This document shows, in pieces, positions 1-5,662 of a stretch of 5,756 nucleotides of DNA. The notes beneath the pieces were generated by a model that saw only the letters and a program-made list of their open reading frames with translations, was not told the DNA's origin and did no database searches. Both the position numbers and the translations under genes were made by a program. Source of the stretch: an uncultured Lachnospiraceae bacterium (lineage in GTDB: Bacteria; Bacillota; Clostridia; Lachnospirales; Lachnospiraceae). Within the stretch, counting starts at the first letter, position 1. Every line of letters starts with the position of its first letter. The stretch lies in the NCBI GenBank assembly GCA_902783095.1, contig CACZPX010000062.1, forward strand, positions 1 to 5,756, in the 5' to 3' direction.

Positions 1-666
1 AAACAGCATCAGAAGGAGATGGAGCGCTTCTCCAAAAAGTTTGAGGCGACCCGAAAGAACGTTTTGCAGGAGTCGGCGCGGTTCAACCGGAAGACCGTGC
101 GCATCACCATCCTGTCCGTTCTGGTGGCGCTGTGCGCCGTGTTCGCGGTCCTGTGCGTAAACGCGGACGATATCCGCTACTACAGGCAGGATAAGGCCAT
201 AGAACGAAACGCCGACGAATACCGGGCCGGCATTATCAAACGGATGGAGGCGCGGGACTATATCGGGCTGTACTGCTACATGCGGGAAAACGATCTGGAC
301 TACGCAGATCCGCTGCAGGAATACGGCAGGGTCTACGCGGCGTCTTCTTACTACAGCGACGTCCTCGCGGACGTGATGGTGCTCCATGCGCGCGTGCACG
401 GATCGGAACAGAACGGCTACCGGACTTCGCAGGAACTGCTGGAGGCGGTCGCCAAGAACATTCACAACATCAATGACGTGATGGATGATTCCTACAACCC
501 GGAGTATCTCGCGGGGGACAAGGGCGCCTATCTGGAGGATATGCAGGAGGAGATCCGCCTGCTGTTCCGGAGCTGTCTGCATCTGACAGAGGAAGAGGCG
601 GAGCAGATCTTTACGCTGTCGCAGGCCCGCCTGACCATTCTGCTGGAGGAAGCCTATGCCCGCTGA
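1..666 (+). CDS. Single-pass membrane protein of unknown function (5' end probably outside window)
   Basis: Not recognised as a named family. The frame is open from base 1, with six codons (K-Q-H-Q-K-E) before the first ATG at 19. The purine-rich AGAAGGAG there abuts that ATG with no spacer, so it is a poor ribosome site and the true start is probably upstream. Counting from ATG 19, residues 1-26 are charged and basic-rich, about 27-48 form one hydrophobic membrane segment, and 49-215 are a polar, probably helical domain. The basic flank before the helix suggests an N-in topology with the C-terminal domain outside the cell. That domain has a tyrosine-rich core (DY at 80-81, YY at 111-112) and an acidic, helical tail. 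The next gene overlaps by 11 bases and has the same layout, so the two products probably work together. Coding is confident; function is unknown. Confidence 0.8.
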   Translation, partial: KQHQKEMERFSKKFEATRKNVLQESARFNRKTVRITILSVLVALCAVFAVLCVNADDIRYYRQDKAIERNADEYRAGIIKRMEARDYIGLYCYMRENDLDYADPLQEYGRVYAASSYYSDVLADVMVLHARVHGSEQNGYRTSQELLEAVAKNIHNINDVMDDSYNPEYLAGDKGAYLEDMQEEIRLLFRSCLHLTEEEAEQIFTLSQARLTILLEEAYAR

Positions 667-1120
667 AAAGAAGAATAAAAAGAACAGAAGCGCAGCTGAC
701 AAAGCAACGGACCGGGCGGTCATGCTCTTTCTGACCGCGGCGGTGGTGCTGGGGCTGATCCTGATCGGCGAGGCGGCGTGGTTTTTTTCGCATATCGGGA
801 CAGAGCGCGATCACTATGTCTCTTCGGCCAACAGCATCCTGCATACGATCAACCGCGGGGAGTACGTGACGGCGCTGGATGACGTCCGGTACGCCCGCGC
901 CTGCGGCGTGACCGAGCAGGACGAACCCGCCTATGCGCTGCCGTACGCCGTGGCCGACTACTATGAGGCGGCGTTTTTCTGCGTTGTATACACGGAGACC
1001 GGCCGGGACGAGGCGGCCCGGGCGTGCCGCGCCCGCATGGAGGACGCCTGCGCCCGCATGGGTGAGCTGCAGTATCTGGCGGCCGAGATCGACGCAGAGG
1101 TGGGCCTGAAACAACAGTAA
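656..1120 (+). CDS. Small single-pass membrane protein, likely diverged paralogue of the preceding gene
   Basis: This is a 154-residue protein with no family I recognise. The start ATG at 656 has a GGAGGA site at 645-650 with a 5-base spacer, inside the end of the upstream gene. The 11-base overlap implies translational coupling. Residues 1-20 are rich in lysine and arginine, about 21-46 form a single strongly hydrophobic helix ending in an aromatic WFF, and 47-154 are a soluble helical domain. Basic residues before the helix favour an N-in, C-out topology. The soluble part has EY at 69-70 and YY at 102-103, spaced almost as DY and YY are in the preceding protein, which suggests duplication. 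Two cysteine-containing stretches (around 83 and 124-132) do not form a recognisable metal site. A 24-base gap separates it from the flavodoxin gene, so it is probably in the same transcript. Confidence 0.82.
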   Translation: MPAEKKNKKNRSAADKATDRAVMLFLTAAVVLGLILIGEAAWFFSHIGTERDHYVSSANSILHTINRGEYVTALDDVRYARACGVTEQDEPAYALPYAVADYYEAAFFCVVYTETGRDEAARACRARMEDACARMGELQYLAAEIDAEVGLKQQ

Positions 1121-1144
1121 AGAGCATATACGAGAGGAAAGACG

Positions 1145-1606
1145 ATGAAGACACTTGTGGCATTTTTCAGCGCGGAGGGCACTACGGCCAAGGCCGCGAA
1201 GGCGCTTGCCAAAAAGCTCGGCGCGGACCTGTTTGAGATCGTGCCGGAGGTCCCCTACACGCAGGCGGACATCAACTGGAAGAATCCGCTGGCGCGCTGC
1301 AACAAAGAAAAGATCGGCAAAAAGGACGTGCCGGTGGCCGGAAAGGTGGAGGATTTTGCCGCCTACGACCGGGTGCTGTTGGGCTTCCCCATCTGGTACT
1401 ACGGGGCGCCCAACGTGGTGAACACCTTCTGCAAGGCCTACGACTGGACCGGCAAGCAGCTGTTCCTGTTTGCGACCTCCGGCGGCAGCGGCATAGGCAA
1501 AACGGCGCAGAAACTGGCGCCGTACACCGAAGGCGCCGTGATAAAGGACGCGCGCGTGCTCACCGGCCTGGAGGATTTAAAGGCCTTTGCACAGGAGCTC
1601 GCATGA
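1145..1606 (+). CDS. Flavodoxin
   Basis: A 153-residue short-chain flavodoxin: a soluble FMN protein that passes electrons between low-potential partners. The N-terminal beta strand (KTLVAFFSA) runs into the FMN phosphate loop S-A-E-G-T-T-A (9-15), a variant of the usual S-x-T-G-N-T. Two flavin-flanking loops are visible: FPIWYYGAP (81-89, with W84 and Y85-Y86 placed to stack on the ring) and ATSGGSGIG (110-118). Length and order of elements fit the single-domain flavodoxin-like family common in Clostridia, not long-chain flavodoxins. The start has AGAGGAAA just upstream at 1133-1140. The stop overlaps the next gene's ATG as ATGA. The redox partner cannot be told from the sequence. A related NAD(P)H-dependent quinone or FMN reductase role is the main alternative. 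Confidence 0.9.
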   Translation: MKTLVAFFSAEGTTAKAAKALAKKLGADLFEIVPEVPYTQADINWKNPLARCNKEKIGKKDVPVAGKVEDFAAYDRVLLGFPIWYYGAPNVVNTFCKAYDWTGKQLFLFATSGGSGIGKTAQKLAPYTEGAVIKDARVLTGLEDLKAFAQELA

Positions 1607-2190
1607 GCGCGGCGATCTACCTGATCCGCCACGGGCAGACGGCCCGCAACCGGGCCGGGGGCCTGCAGGGCAGGAGCGACCTTCCGCTGAACCAGGCGGG
1701 CGAGGAGCAGGCGCAGGCGGCCGGCAAAGGGCTGCTGGCGCGGGGGATCACCTTTTCCGCCGTCTATACCAGCCCCCTGATCCGCGCCGTGCAGACGGCA
1801 AAGATTTTGGCGCCCGGCGTGCCGCTTACCGTGGACGGGCGGCTGATCGAGATGGACTACGGCCCGTACGAGGGGATGGATCTCTCCAACCTGCCGCAGG
1901 AGGTGCTCACGTTTTTTGAGGACTTTGAGCACAATCCCGCTCCGGCGGGCATGGAGCAGCTCCCGGCAGTAAAGGCCAGACTGGCCGCCTTTCTGGAGGA
2001 TCTGAAAGCCGCCGCACCGCAGGGCAACATCCTCATCTCCACGCACGCCATCGCCATGAAGGGCGCGCTGGAGGTGCTCACGCCGCAGTCCGGCGGTGGC
2101 TACTGGGCAAAGTACATAGGCAACTGCGCGGTCTACCGCACCGACCTGCAGGACGGCCGGTTTTCGGTGCCGGCGGAGGTTTTGCTGTAA
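1603..2190 (+). CDS. Histidine phosphatase family protein (phosphoglycerate mutase-like)
   Basis: A 195-residue cytosolic enzyme of the histidine phosphatase superfamily, which removes or transfers phosphate through a phosphohistidine intermediate. The signature LIRHGQT (7-13) supplies R9 and the nucleophile H10. R61 in TSPLIRAVQTA, acid E83 in LIEMDYG and the second histidine H148 in ISTHAIA complete the catalytic set. The usual VSHGG after the second strand reads STHAI here, a mild departure. Length (about 200) matches the alpha-ribazole phosphatase/GpmB-like branch. Substrates in this branch differ widely (phosphoglycerate, cobalamin precursors, sugar phosphates), and no cobalamin genes are present to point to one. 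The ATG overlaps the flavodoxin stop (ATGA) and has AGGAG at 1593-1597 with a 5-base spacer, so the two are translationally coupled. Confidence 0.92.
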   Translation: MSAAIYLIRHGQTARNRAGGLQGRSDLPLNQAGEEQAQAAGKGLLARGITFSAVYTSPLIRAVQTAKILAPGVPLTVDGRLIEMDYGPYEGMDLSNLPQEVLTFFEDFEHNPAPAGMEQLPAVKARLAAFLEDLKAAAPQGNILISTHAIAMKGALEVLTPQSGGGYWAKYIGNCAVYRTDLQDGRFSVPAEVLL

Positions 2191-2201
2191 GGAGGAAACG
2201 C

Positions 2202-2402
2202 ATGGCCAGACAAAAGCCCGCGCACTGGACGCAGCGCACCCATCTGCTTCGCAGGGACGAGTACGTGTGTTCCGCCTGCGGCGCCGTCGCGGACAAGCCC
2301 TATAAGACCTGTCCGGGCTGCGGCGCGCCCATGAAGGGGAGCAAATACGACCCGACCTGGGTGGACGAAGCGGAGATGCTGGATATCATCTTTAAGGACT
2401 GA
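2202..2402 (+). CDS. Small zinc-ribbon protein, function unknown
   Basis: A 66-residue protein with a rubredoxin/zinc-ribbon-like arrangement: C23-x2-C26 and C37-x2-C40, with the second knuckle reading CPGCG. These four cysteines should bind one zinc (or iron) ion. A basic N-terminus with W9 and an RTHLLRRDEY stretch (12-21) precedes the ribbon, and an acidic tail (WVDEAEMLDIIFKD, 53-66) follows it. I recall similar short zinc-ribbon proteins in clostridial genomes, but I know no assigned role; nucleic-acid or protein binding is a guess. The start is firm: AAGGAGG at 2189-2195 overlaps the stop of the phosphatase gene and sits 6 bases from the ATG, giving efficient independent initiation within the operon. 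Confidence 0.87.
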   Translation: MARQKPAHWTQRTHLLRRDEYVCSACGAVADKPYKTCPGCGAPMKGSKYDPTWVDEAEMLDIIFKD

Positions 2403-2471
2403 GACCGTTAACGACAGGACGCGGCGGCGAAGAAGGCCGGCCGCGCCACAGGCTAGAGACAGGAGAACGTT

Positions 2472-2966
2472 ATGAACAACATCTACACGCGCGTGAGTAT
2501 CCGCAGATACGAAGACCGGTCGGTGGAGCCGGAAAAGACGCAGGCTATTTTGCGGGCCGCCATGCAGGCGCCGTCGGCCGCCAATCAGCAGCCCTGGGAG
2601 TTTTACGTGGTGACCAATAAGGAAAAGCTCAAGGCGCTGGCGCAGGTGAGCCCGTACGCCTGGATGACCGGCGACGCGCCGGCGGCCATCGTTTCGGTGT
2701 ACCGGAGGGACTGCAAGATCCCGGCCTACGCGGAGATCGACCTGTCCATCGCCATGGAAAACCTGTGGCTGGAGACGGACGCGCAGGGCCTGGGCGGCGT
2801 GTGGTTGGGTATCGCGCCCATAGAGGAGCGCATGCAGGCGGTAGAGCGGATCCTGGACATTCCGGAGACGCTGCGGGCCTTTGCCATCTTCCCCTACGGC
2901 TATCCCGCCGAGGAGCGGGCGCAGCAGGACCGCTTTGAGCCGGAGCGGATCCACTACGTGGAATAG
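2472..2966 (+). CDS. Nitroreductase family FMN oxidoreductase
   Basis: A 164-residue flavoenzyme of the nitroreductase superfamily. Members are usually homodimers that use NAD(P)H to reduce nitro groups, quinones or other acceptors, with FMN bound at the dimer interface. Visible family marks are the N-terminal S-I-R-R-Y (9-13, arginines that contact FMN phosphate), the APSAANQQPW loop (33-42), DAPAAIV (68-74), the long helix from about 88 ending in GLGGVWLGI (106-114), and FPYGYPAEE (140-148), matching the usual GYP near the C-terminus. It is at the short end of the family but appears complete. AGGAG at 2461-2465 lies 6 bases before the ATG. The 69-base gap from the zinc-ribbon gene is the largest in this run, and I saw no clear promoter or terminator in it. 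The gene ends facing glnA. Physiological substrate unknown. Confidence 0.93.
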   Translation: MNNIYTRVSIRRYEDRSVEPEKTQAILRAAMQAPSAANQQPWEFYVVTNKEKLKALAQVSPYAWMTGDAPAAIVSVYRRDCKIPAYAEIDLSIAMENLWLETDAQGLGGVWLGIAPIEERMQAVERILDIPETLRAFAIFPYGYPAEERAQQDRFEPERIHYVE

Positions 2967-2974
2967 GAGGCTGT

Positions 2975-2991
2975 CTGCGGGACCGCCGCAG
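2975..2991. repeat. Short GC-rich hairpin just after the nitroreductase stop
   Basis: CTGCGG (2975-2980) and CCGCAG (2986-2991) can pair as a 6-bp stem with a 5-base loop. No T-run follows, so it is not a standard intrinsic terminator. It may simply stabilise the 3' end of the mRNA or be chance in GC-rich DNA. Confidence 0.4.
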
Positions 2992-3089
2992 CGCGCAGGC
3001 GTGCCCGCCGGCTGTAAATGAGGACAGAAAGGACCGTCCCCGTGTCCCGGAAGACGCGGGGACGGTCCTTTCTGTCCTCAGCTGCGCGC
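2991..3089. repeat. Long nested inverted repeat between convergent genes (REP/MITE-like or two-way terminator)
   Basis: The core is a 28-bp inverted repeat: 3019-3046 pairs with 3053-3080 around the 6-base loop CCGGAA. Every position pairs if one T-G (3043 with 3056) is allowed as wobble. A second perfect 8-bp repeat, GCGCGCAG (2991-2998) with CTGCGCGC (3082-3089), encloses the core. A short hairpin (GGCG 2998-3001, CGCC 3006-3009) could form in the left spacer. The arms carry GGAC/GTCC sub-motifs. There is no T-run on either side, so this is not a textbook Rho-independent terminator, although such a stem would block read-through in both directions between the facing genes. From memory, GGACGGTCC-rich palindromes of this style recur as dispersed repeats in Bacillota. 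Dispersal in this genome cannot be tested here. Confidence 0.75.
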
Positions 3090-3090
3090 A

Positions 3091-4521
3091 TTACAGATCG
3101 TAATATTTTGCAAATTCGGCGGGGTGCGGATACCGTGCGACGGCGGCCGCGTCGGCCCGCTTGCGTTTGATATGCTGGGCCAGCAGCCGCTCCGGGAATA
3201 CGCCGCCCGCGGTCAGGTAATCGTGGTCGGCCTCCAGCGCGTCAAGGGCCTCGTCCAGGCTGGCCGGAAGCCCGGTGAGCTTCTTTTTCTCTTCCTCCGG
3301 CAGGTCGTACAGGTTGCAGTCGAAGGGGCCCCAGCCGGCCGCGTGCGGATCGATCTGCCGCCTGATGCCGTCCAGCCCGGCCATCAGAATGGCCGCGTAG
3401 GCGTAGTAGGGATTGCAGGTGGCGTCCGGGTTGCGCAGCTCAAAGCGCTTGGTCGCCGGCGTCTTGGCGTAGGCCGGGATCCGTATGATGGCGGAACGGT
3501 TGCTCATGGCGTAGCCCACGGTGACCGGCGCTTCAAAGCCCGGCACCAGCCGGCGGTAGGAGTTGGTGGACGGGTTGGTGATGCCGCAGAGCGACCGCGC
3601 GTGGGCGAGCAGTCCGCCCATGAACCAGTGCGCCTCTTTGGAAAGCTGCGCGTAGCCCGCGGGATCGTAGAAGACGGGCGCCCCGTCCTTTAAGAGCAGC
3701 ATGTGCACGTGCATGCCGTTGCCGGCCTCGCCCTCCAGGGGCTTGGGCATCAGCGTGGCGGTGCAGCCGTGCCGCGCGGCCTCGTTGCGGATCACGTATT
3801 TGGCGGCCAGCGTATCGTCGGCCAGCTTCAGCATGTCCTCCAGTTCCACTTCGATCTCCATCTGGCCGCAGCCTCCCACCTCGTGATGGTGGTACTTCAC
3901 GTCTATGCCCCAGTCTTTCATGGCCAGGCACATGGTGCTGCGCAGGTCGTTGTTGACGTCCATGGGAAGCGCCGCGTGATAGCCGGCTGCGTGCGCCAGC
4001 TGATAGCCGTTGTTGCCGTCCGCGTCCCCCGAGGCCCAGTGGGCCTGTCTGGCAAAGACGTTCACGGACAGGTTCTGCGAGGTCACTTCATAGCGGACGC
4101 GGTCAAAGATGTAAAACTCAAATTCGGGACCGATGATCATCCGGTCCGCCGCGCCGCATTCCTTCATGTATTCCAGCGCGCGGACCGCGACGTTTCGGGG
4201 GTACTGGTCAAAGGGCCGGTTTTCCGGCAGGTCGATCACCCGGACGTCTCCGATCATGGAGAGCGTGGGGACGGCGGCGTAGCGGTCGATCACGGTGGAA
4301 TCCAGCACCGGGATAAAGACCATGTCGCTGTTTTCCACCGGGGCATAGCCGTAGTTGGAGCCGTCAAAGCCGATGCCGGCCGTCATGGTGCCTTCGTTCA
4401 GACGTTCCGCGGGAATGGACAGGTGCCGCCAGCGGCCGTCTATGTCGGTCAGTTTAAAGTCGATCATCTGGACGTGGTGTTCGCGGATGAGAGAGAGGAT
4501 GTCTTCGAGTGTTCTGGCCAT
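3091..4521 (-). CDS. glnA: Type I glutamine synthetase
   Basis: A complete 476-residue glutamine synthetase, which makes glutamine from glutamate, ammonia and ATP as a cytosolic dodecamer. The beta-grasp N-domain carries GFDGS (51-55), supplying the aspartate at the subunit interface. Catalytic-domain marks are GPEFEFY with E133 and E135, HHHEV (211-215, E214), GQMEIE (E222), NGMHVHM (H271), NPSTNSYRRLVPGFEAP (R323, E330), NRSAIIRIP (R342) and FELRNPD (E361, R363). The E135-to-E214 spacing of about 79 residues matches GSI-beta (E. coli-like) rather than the shorter Bacillus GSI-alpha. NLYDLP with Y405 matches the tyrosine adenylylated in enterobacteria. The segment before SDM reads GYAPVEN, lacking the arginine (R62) used in Bacillus feedback control. 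It is a single-gene unit with its own promoter, and AGGAGGT (4526-4532) lies 4 bases before the ATG. Confidence 0.97.
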   Translation of the reverse strand: MARTLEDILSLIREHHVQMIDFKLTDIDGRWRHLSIPAERLNEGTMTAGIGFDGSNYGYAPVENSDMVFIPVLDSTVIDRYAAVPTLSMIGDVRVIDLPENRPFDQYPRNVAVRALEYMKECGAADRMIIGPEFEFYIFDRVRYEVTSQNLSVNVFARQAHWASGDADGNNGYQLAHAAGYHAALPMDVNNDLRSTMCLAMKDWGIDVKYHHHEVGGCGQMEIEVELEDMLKLADDTLAAKYVIRNEAARHGCTATLMPKPLEGEAGNGMHVHMLLLKDGAPVFYDPAGYAQLSKEAHWFMGGLLAHARSLCGITNPSTNSYRRLVPGFEAPVTVGYAMSNRSAIIRIPAYAKTPATKRFELRNPDATCNPYYAYAAILMAGLDGIRRQIDPHAAGWGPFDCNLYDLPEEEKKKLTGLPASLDEALDALEADHDYLTAGGVFPERLLAQHIKRKRADAAAVARYPHPAEFAKYYDL

Positions 4522-4593
4522 TGGTACCTCCTGTGGCAGTCAGGTCTTGCTGTGAGAGATGCGGGAAGTGAAAGGGATAGTTACTTACCATTT

Positions 4594-4622
4594 ATTATAA
4601 AAAAGATCTTTGCAGAATACAA
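4594..4622 (-). promoter_or_regulatory. glnA promoter (sigma-A type)
   Basis: On the minus strand, TTGTAT (4622-4617) and a perfect TATAAT (4599-4594) are separated by 17 bases. This gives a leader of roughly 65 bases before the glnA start. The stretch is markedly AT-rich against its GC-rich surroundings, as expected for a promoter. I looked for a GlnR/TnrA-type dyad (TGTNA-N7-TNACA) in and around it and did not see one, so nitrogen control, if present, uses something else. Confidence 0.65.
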
Positions 4623-4876
4623 GAAACAATCAGAAAAACGGTAAAATATATGCCTGCATTCAGTCCGCCGCCTCTTTTGCGGAATCCTGTGTTTTCCGGC
4701 CGGCCTGGCCGGGTGCAGCTGCGGGGACGCTGCGGGCGCAGGGGATAGCCTTTGCGGGGATCGAGCTTTAGAAGGCGGCCCGGGGCGGACGATAAAAGGC
4801 GGGAGAGCGCAGGCTTTCCCGTCTTTTTATGTGGGGACTTTTTTGAAAAACCGGCGCGGATTCCGCTATAAAAATC
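4623..4876. other. Intergenic region with possible short untranslated RNA ahead of a terminator
   Basis: No convincing gene lies here. A 32-codon frame starting at ATG 4650 lacks a ribosome site. Several pairings are possible on the + strand: GTCCGCC (4663-4669) with GGCGGAC (4784-4790), a perfect 7-bp long-range helix; CCGGCC (4696-4701) with GGCCGG (4707-4712), loop GGCCT; and GCAGC (4715-4719) with GCTGC (4729-4733). They sit directly upstream of an intrinsic terminator. A weak -10-like TAAAAT (4642-4647) could start a transcript of about 175 bases, but no good -35 is visible. I could not match this to a known riboswitch, 6S RNA or other family. GC-rich DNA forms such stems easily by chance. 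Confidence 0.25.
4794..4828 (+). terminator. Intrinsic terminator with no visible upstream gene
   Basis: The stem core CGGGAGAGC (4800-4808) pairs with GCTTTCCCG (4813-4821) around loop GCAG, including one G-T wobble. The helix can extend outward to AAAAGG/TCTTTT, giving 15 pairs from 4794 to 4827, and is followed at once by the T-rich TCTTTTTAT. The A-run on the 5' side gives a shorter T-run on the other strand, so weak two-way action is possible. It lies about 50 bases upstream of the HAD promoter, where it could insulate that promoter or end a short RNA. Confidence 0.7.
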
Positions 4877-4905
4877 TTTATCCTGCCGCAGCCCGGTGCT
4901 ATAAT
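4877..4905 (+). promoter_or_regulatory. Promoter for the HAD hydrolase gene (extended -10)
   Basis: A perfect TATAAT (4900-4905) is preceded by TG at 4897-4898, making the extended -10 form TGCTATAAT. A weak -35-like TTTATC lies at 4877-4882, 17 bases upstream, which fits an extended -10 promoter that depends less on the -35 box. Transcription would begin near 4912, leaving a leader of roughly 50 bases before the preferred start codon. Confidence 0.65.
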
Positions 4906-4960
4906 CAAGACAATTATCCGGTAAACCTGTAAGAAGTTTGAAAGAAGGATGGATCGGAAG

Positions 4961-5662
4961 ATGGTAAAAGCGGTCTGCTTTGATCTGGACGGGACGCTGC
5001 TTCCCATGGACCAGGAGGTTTTTACAAAGGCGTATTTCGGGGCGCTGGCCGCGAAGATGGCGCCGCACGGCTATGAGCCGGAGGCGCTGATCCGGGCGGT
5101 CTGGTCCGGGACGAAGGCCATGGTGCAAAACGATGGGACAAAGACCAACGAGGAGGCGTTCTGGGCGGATTTTGCGCGGTTTTACGGCGAGAAGGGAAGA
5201 GGGGACCACGCGGTCTTCGACGCCTTTTACCGCAATGAGTTTGACGGCGTGCGCGCAAGCTGCGGGTTCGATCCGCAGGCGACAATGCTGGTCGCCGCCA
5301 TCCGAGCGCGCGGGATACCGGTGATCCTGGCCACCAACCCCATCTTTCCGCGGGTCGCGCAGGAGGCGCGCCTGCGCTGGGCGGGCCTGGATCCGGAGGA
5401 CTTCGCCTATATCACCACCTACGAGAATTCGCATTACAGCAAGCCGAACCCGGCCTATTTTACGGAATTTCTGCAGAGGCTGGGCCTGGACGCGGCGGAC
5501 TGCCTGATGGTGGGAAACGACGCGGAGGAGGATCTGGCGGCGGCGAAGGCCGGGCTTTCCGTCTATCTTCTGACAGACTGTCTGATCAACAGAAAGGAGA
5601 CCGATTTTCATGCGGTCCCGCACGGCGGTTTCGGGCCGCTTCTGGAGGCATTCGGAAGATGA
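4961..5662 (+). CDS. HAD superfamily hydrolase (probable phosphatase)
   Basis: A 233-residue haloacid-dehalogenase-type hydrolase, probably a cytosolic phosphatase acting on a small phosphorylated substrate through an aspartyl-phosphate. All four HAD motifs are present: FDLDGT (7-12; nucleophile D8, acid/base D10), ILATNP (122-127; T125), SKPNP (160-164; K161), and VGNDAEED (184-191; D187, D191). Residues of about 15-100 form a helical C1-type cap, as in the phosphoglycolate phosphatase/beta-phosphoglucomutase group. The substrate cannot be assigned. An in-frame ATG at 4949 would add four residues (M-D-R-K), but the purine run AGAAGG abuts it with no spacer. From ATG 4961, AAGGA (4945-4949) sits 11 bases away and the protein begins MVKAVCFDLDGTL, the usual family start. 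The gene is driven by the extended -10 promoter and overlaps the next frame by ATGA. Confidence 0.93.
   Translation: MVKAVCFDLDGTLLPMDQEVFTKAYFGALAAKMAPHGYEPEALIRAVWSGTKAMVQNDGTKTNEEAFWADFARFYGEKGRGDHAVFDAFYRNEFDGVRASCGFDPQATMLVAAIRARGIPVILATNPIFPRVAQEARLRWAGLDPEDFAYITTYENSHYSKPNPAYFTEFLQRLGLDAADCLMVGNDAEEDLAAAKAGLSVYLLTDCLINRKETDFHAVPHGGFGPLLEAFGR

Noticed and set aside
2420..2445. Possible hairpin CGCGGC/GCCGCG in the gap before the nitroreductase gene
   Set aside because: Only six pairs with a 14-base loop and no T-run; expected by chance at this GC content, so not called a terminator.
2133..2954. 273-codon - strand frame opposite the zinc-ribbon and nitroreductase genes
   Set aside because: Both opposite-strand genes carry clear family motifs and ribosome sites; this frame has neither.
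3703..4644. Long + strand frame (313 codons) opposite glnA
   Set aside because: It lies antisense to the well-supported glutamine synthetase, has low-complexity V/H/G/R-rich composition and no family motifs or suitable ribosome site. It is a shadow of a GC-rich gene.
4650..4748. 32-codon frame after an ATG in the glnA-HAD intergenic region
   Set aside because: There is no ribosome site before the ATG, and the peptide is proline/arginine/glycine-rich, as random GC-rich DNA gives.
4949..4960. Upstream start codon for the HAD gene
   Set aside because: The purine run that would serve as ribosome site touches this ATG directly. The ATG at 4961 gives workable spacing and the canonical N-terminus.
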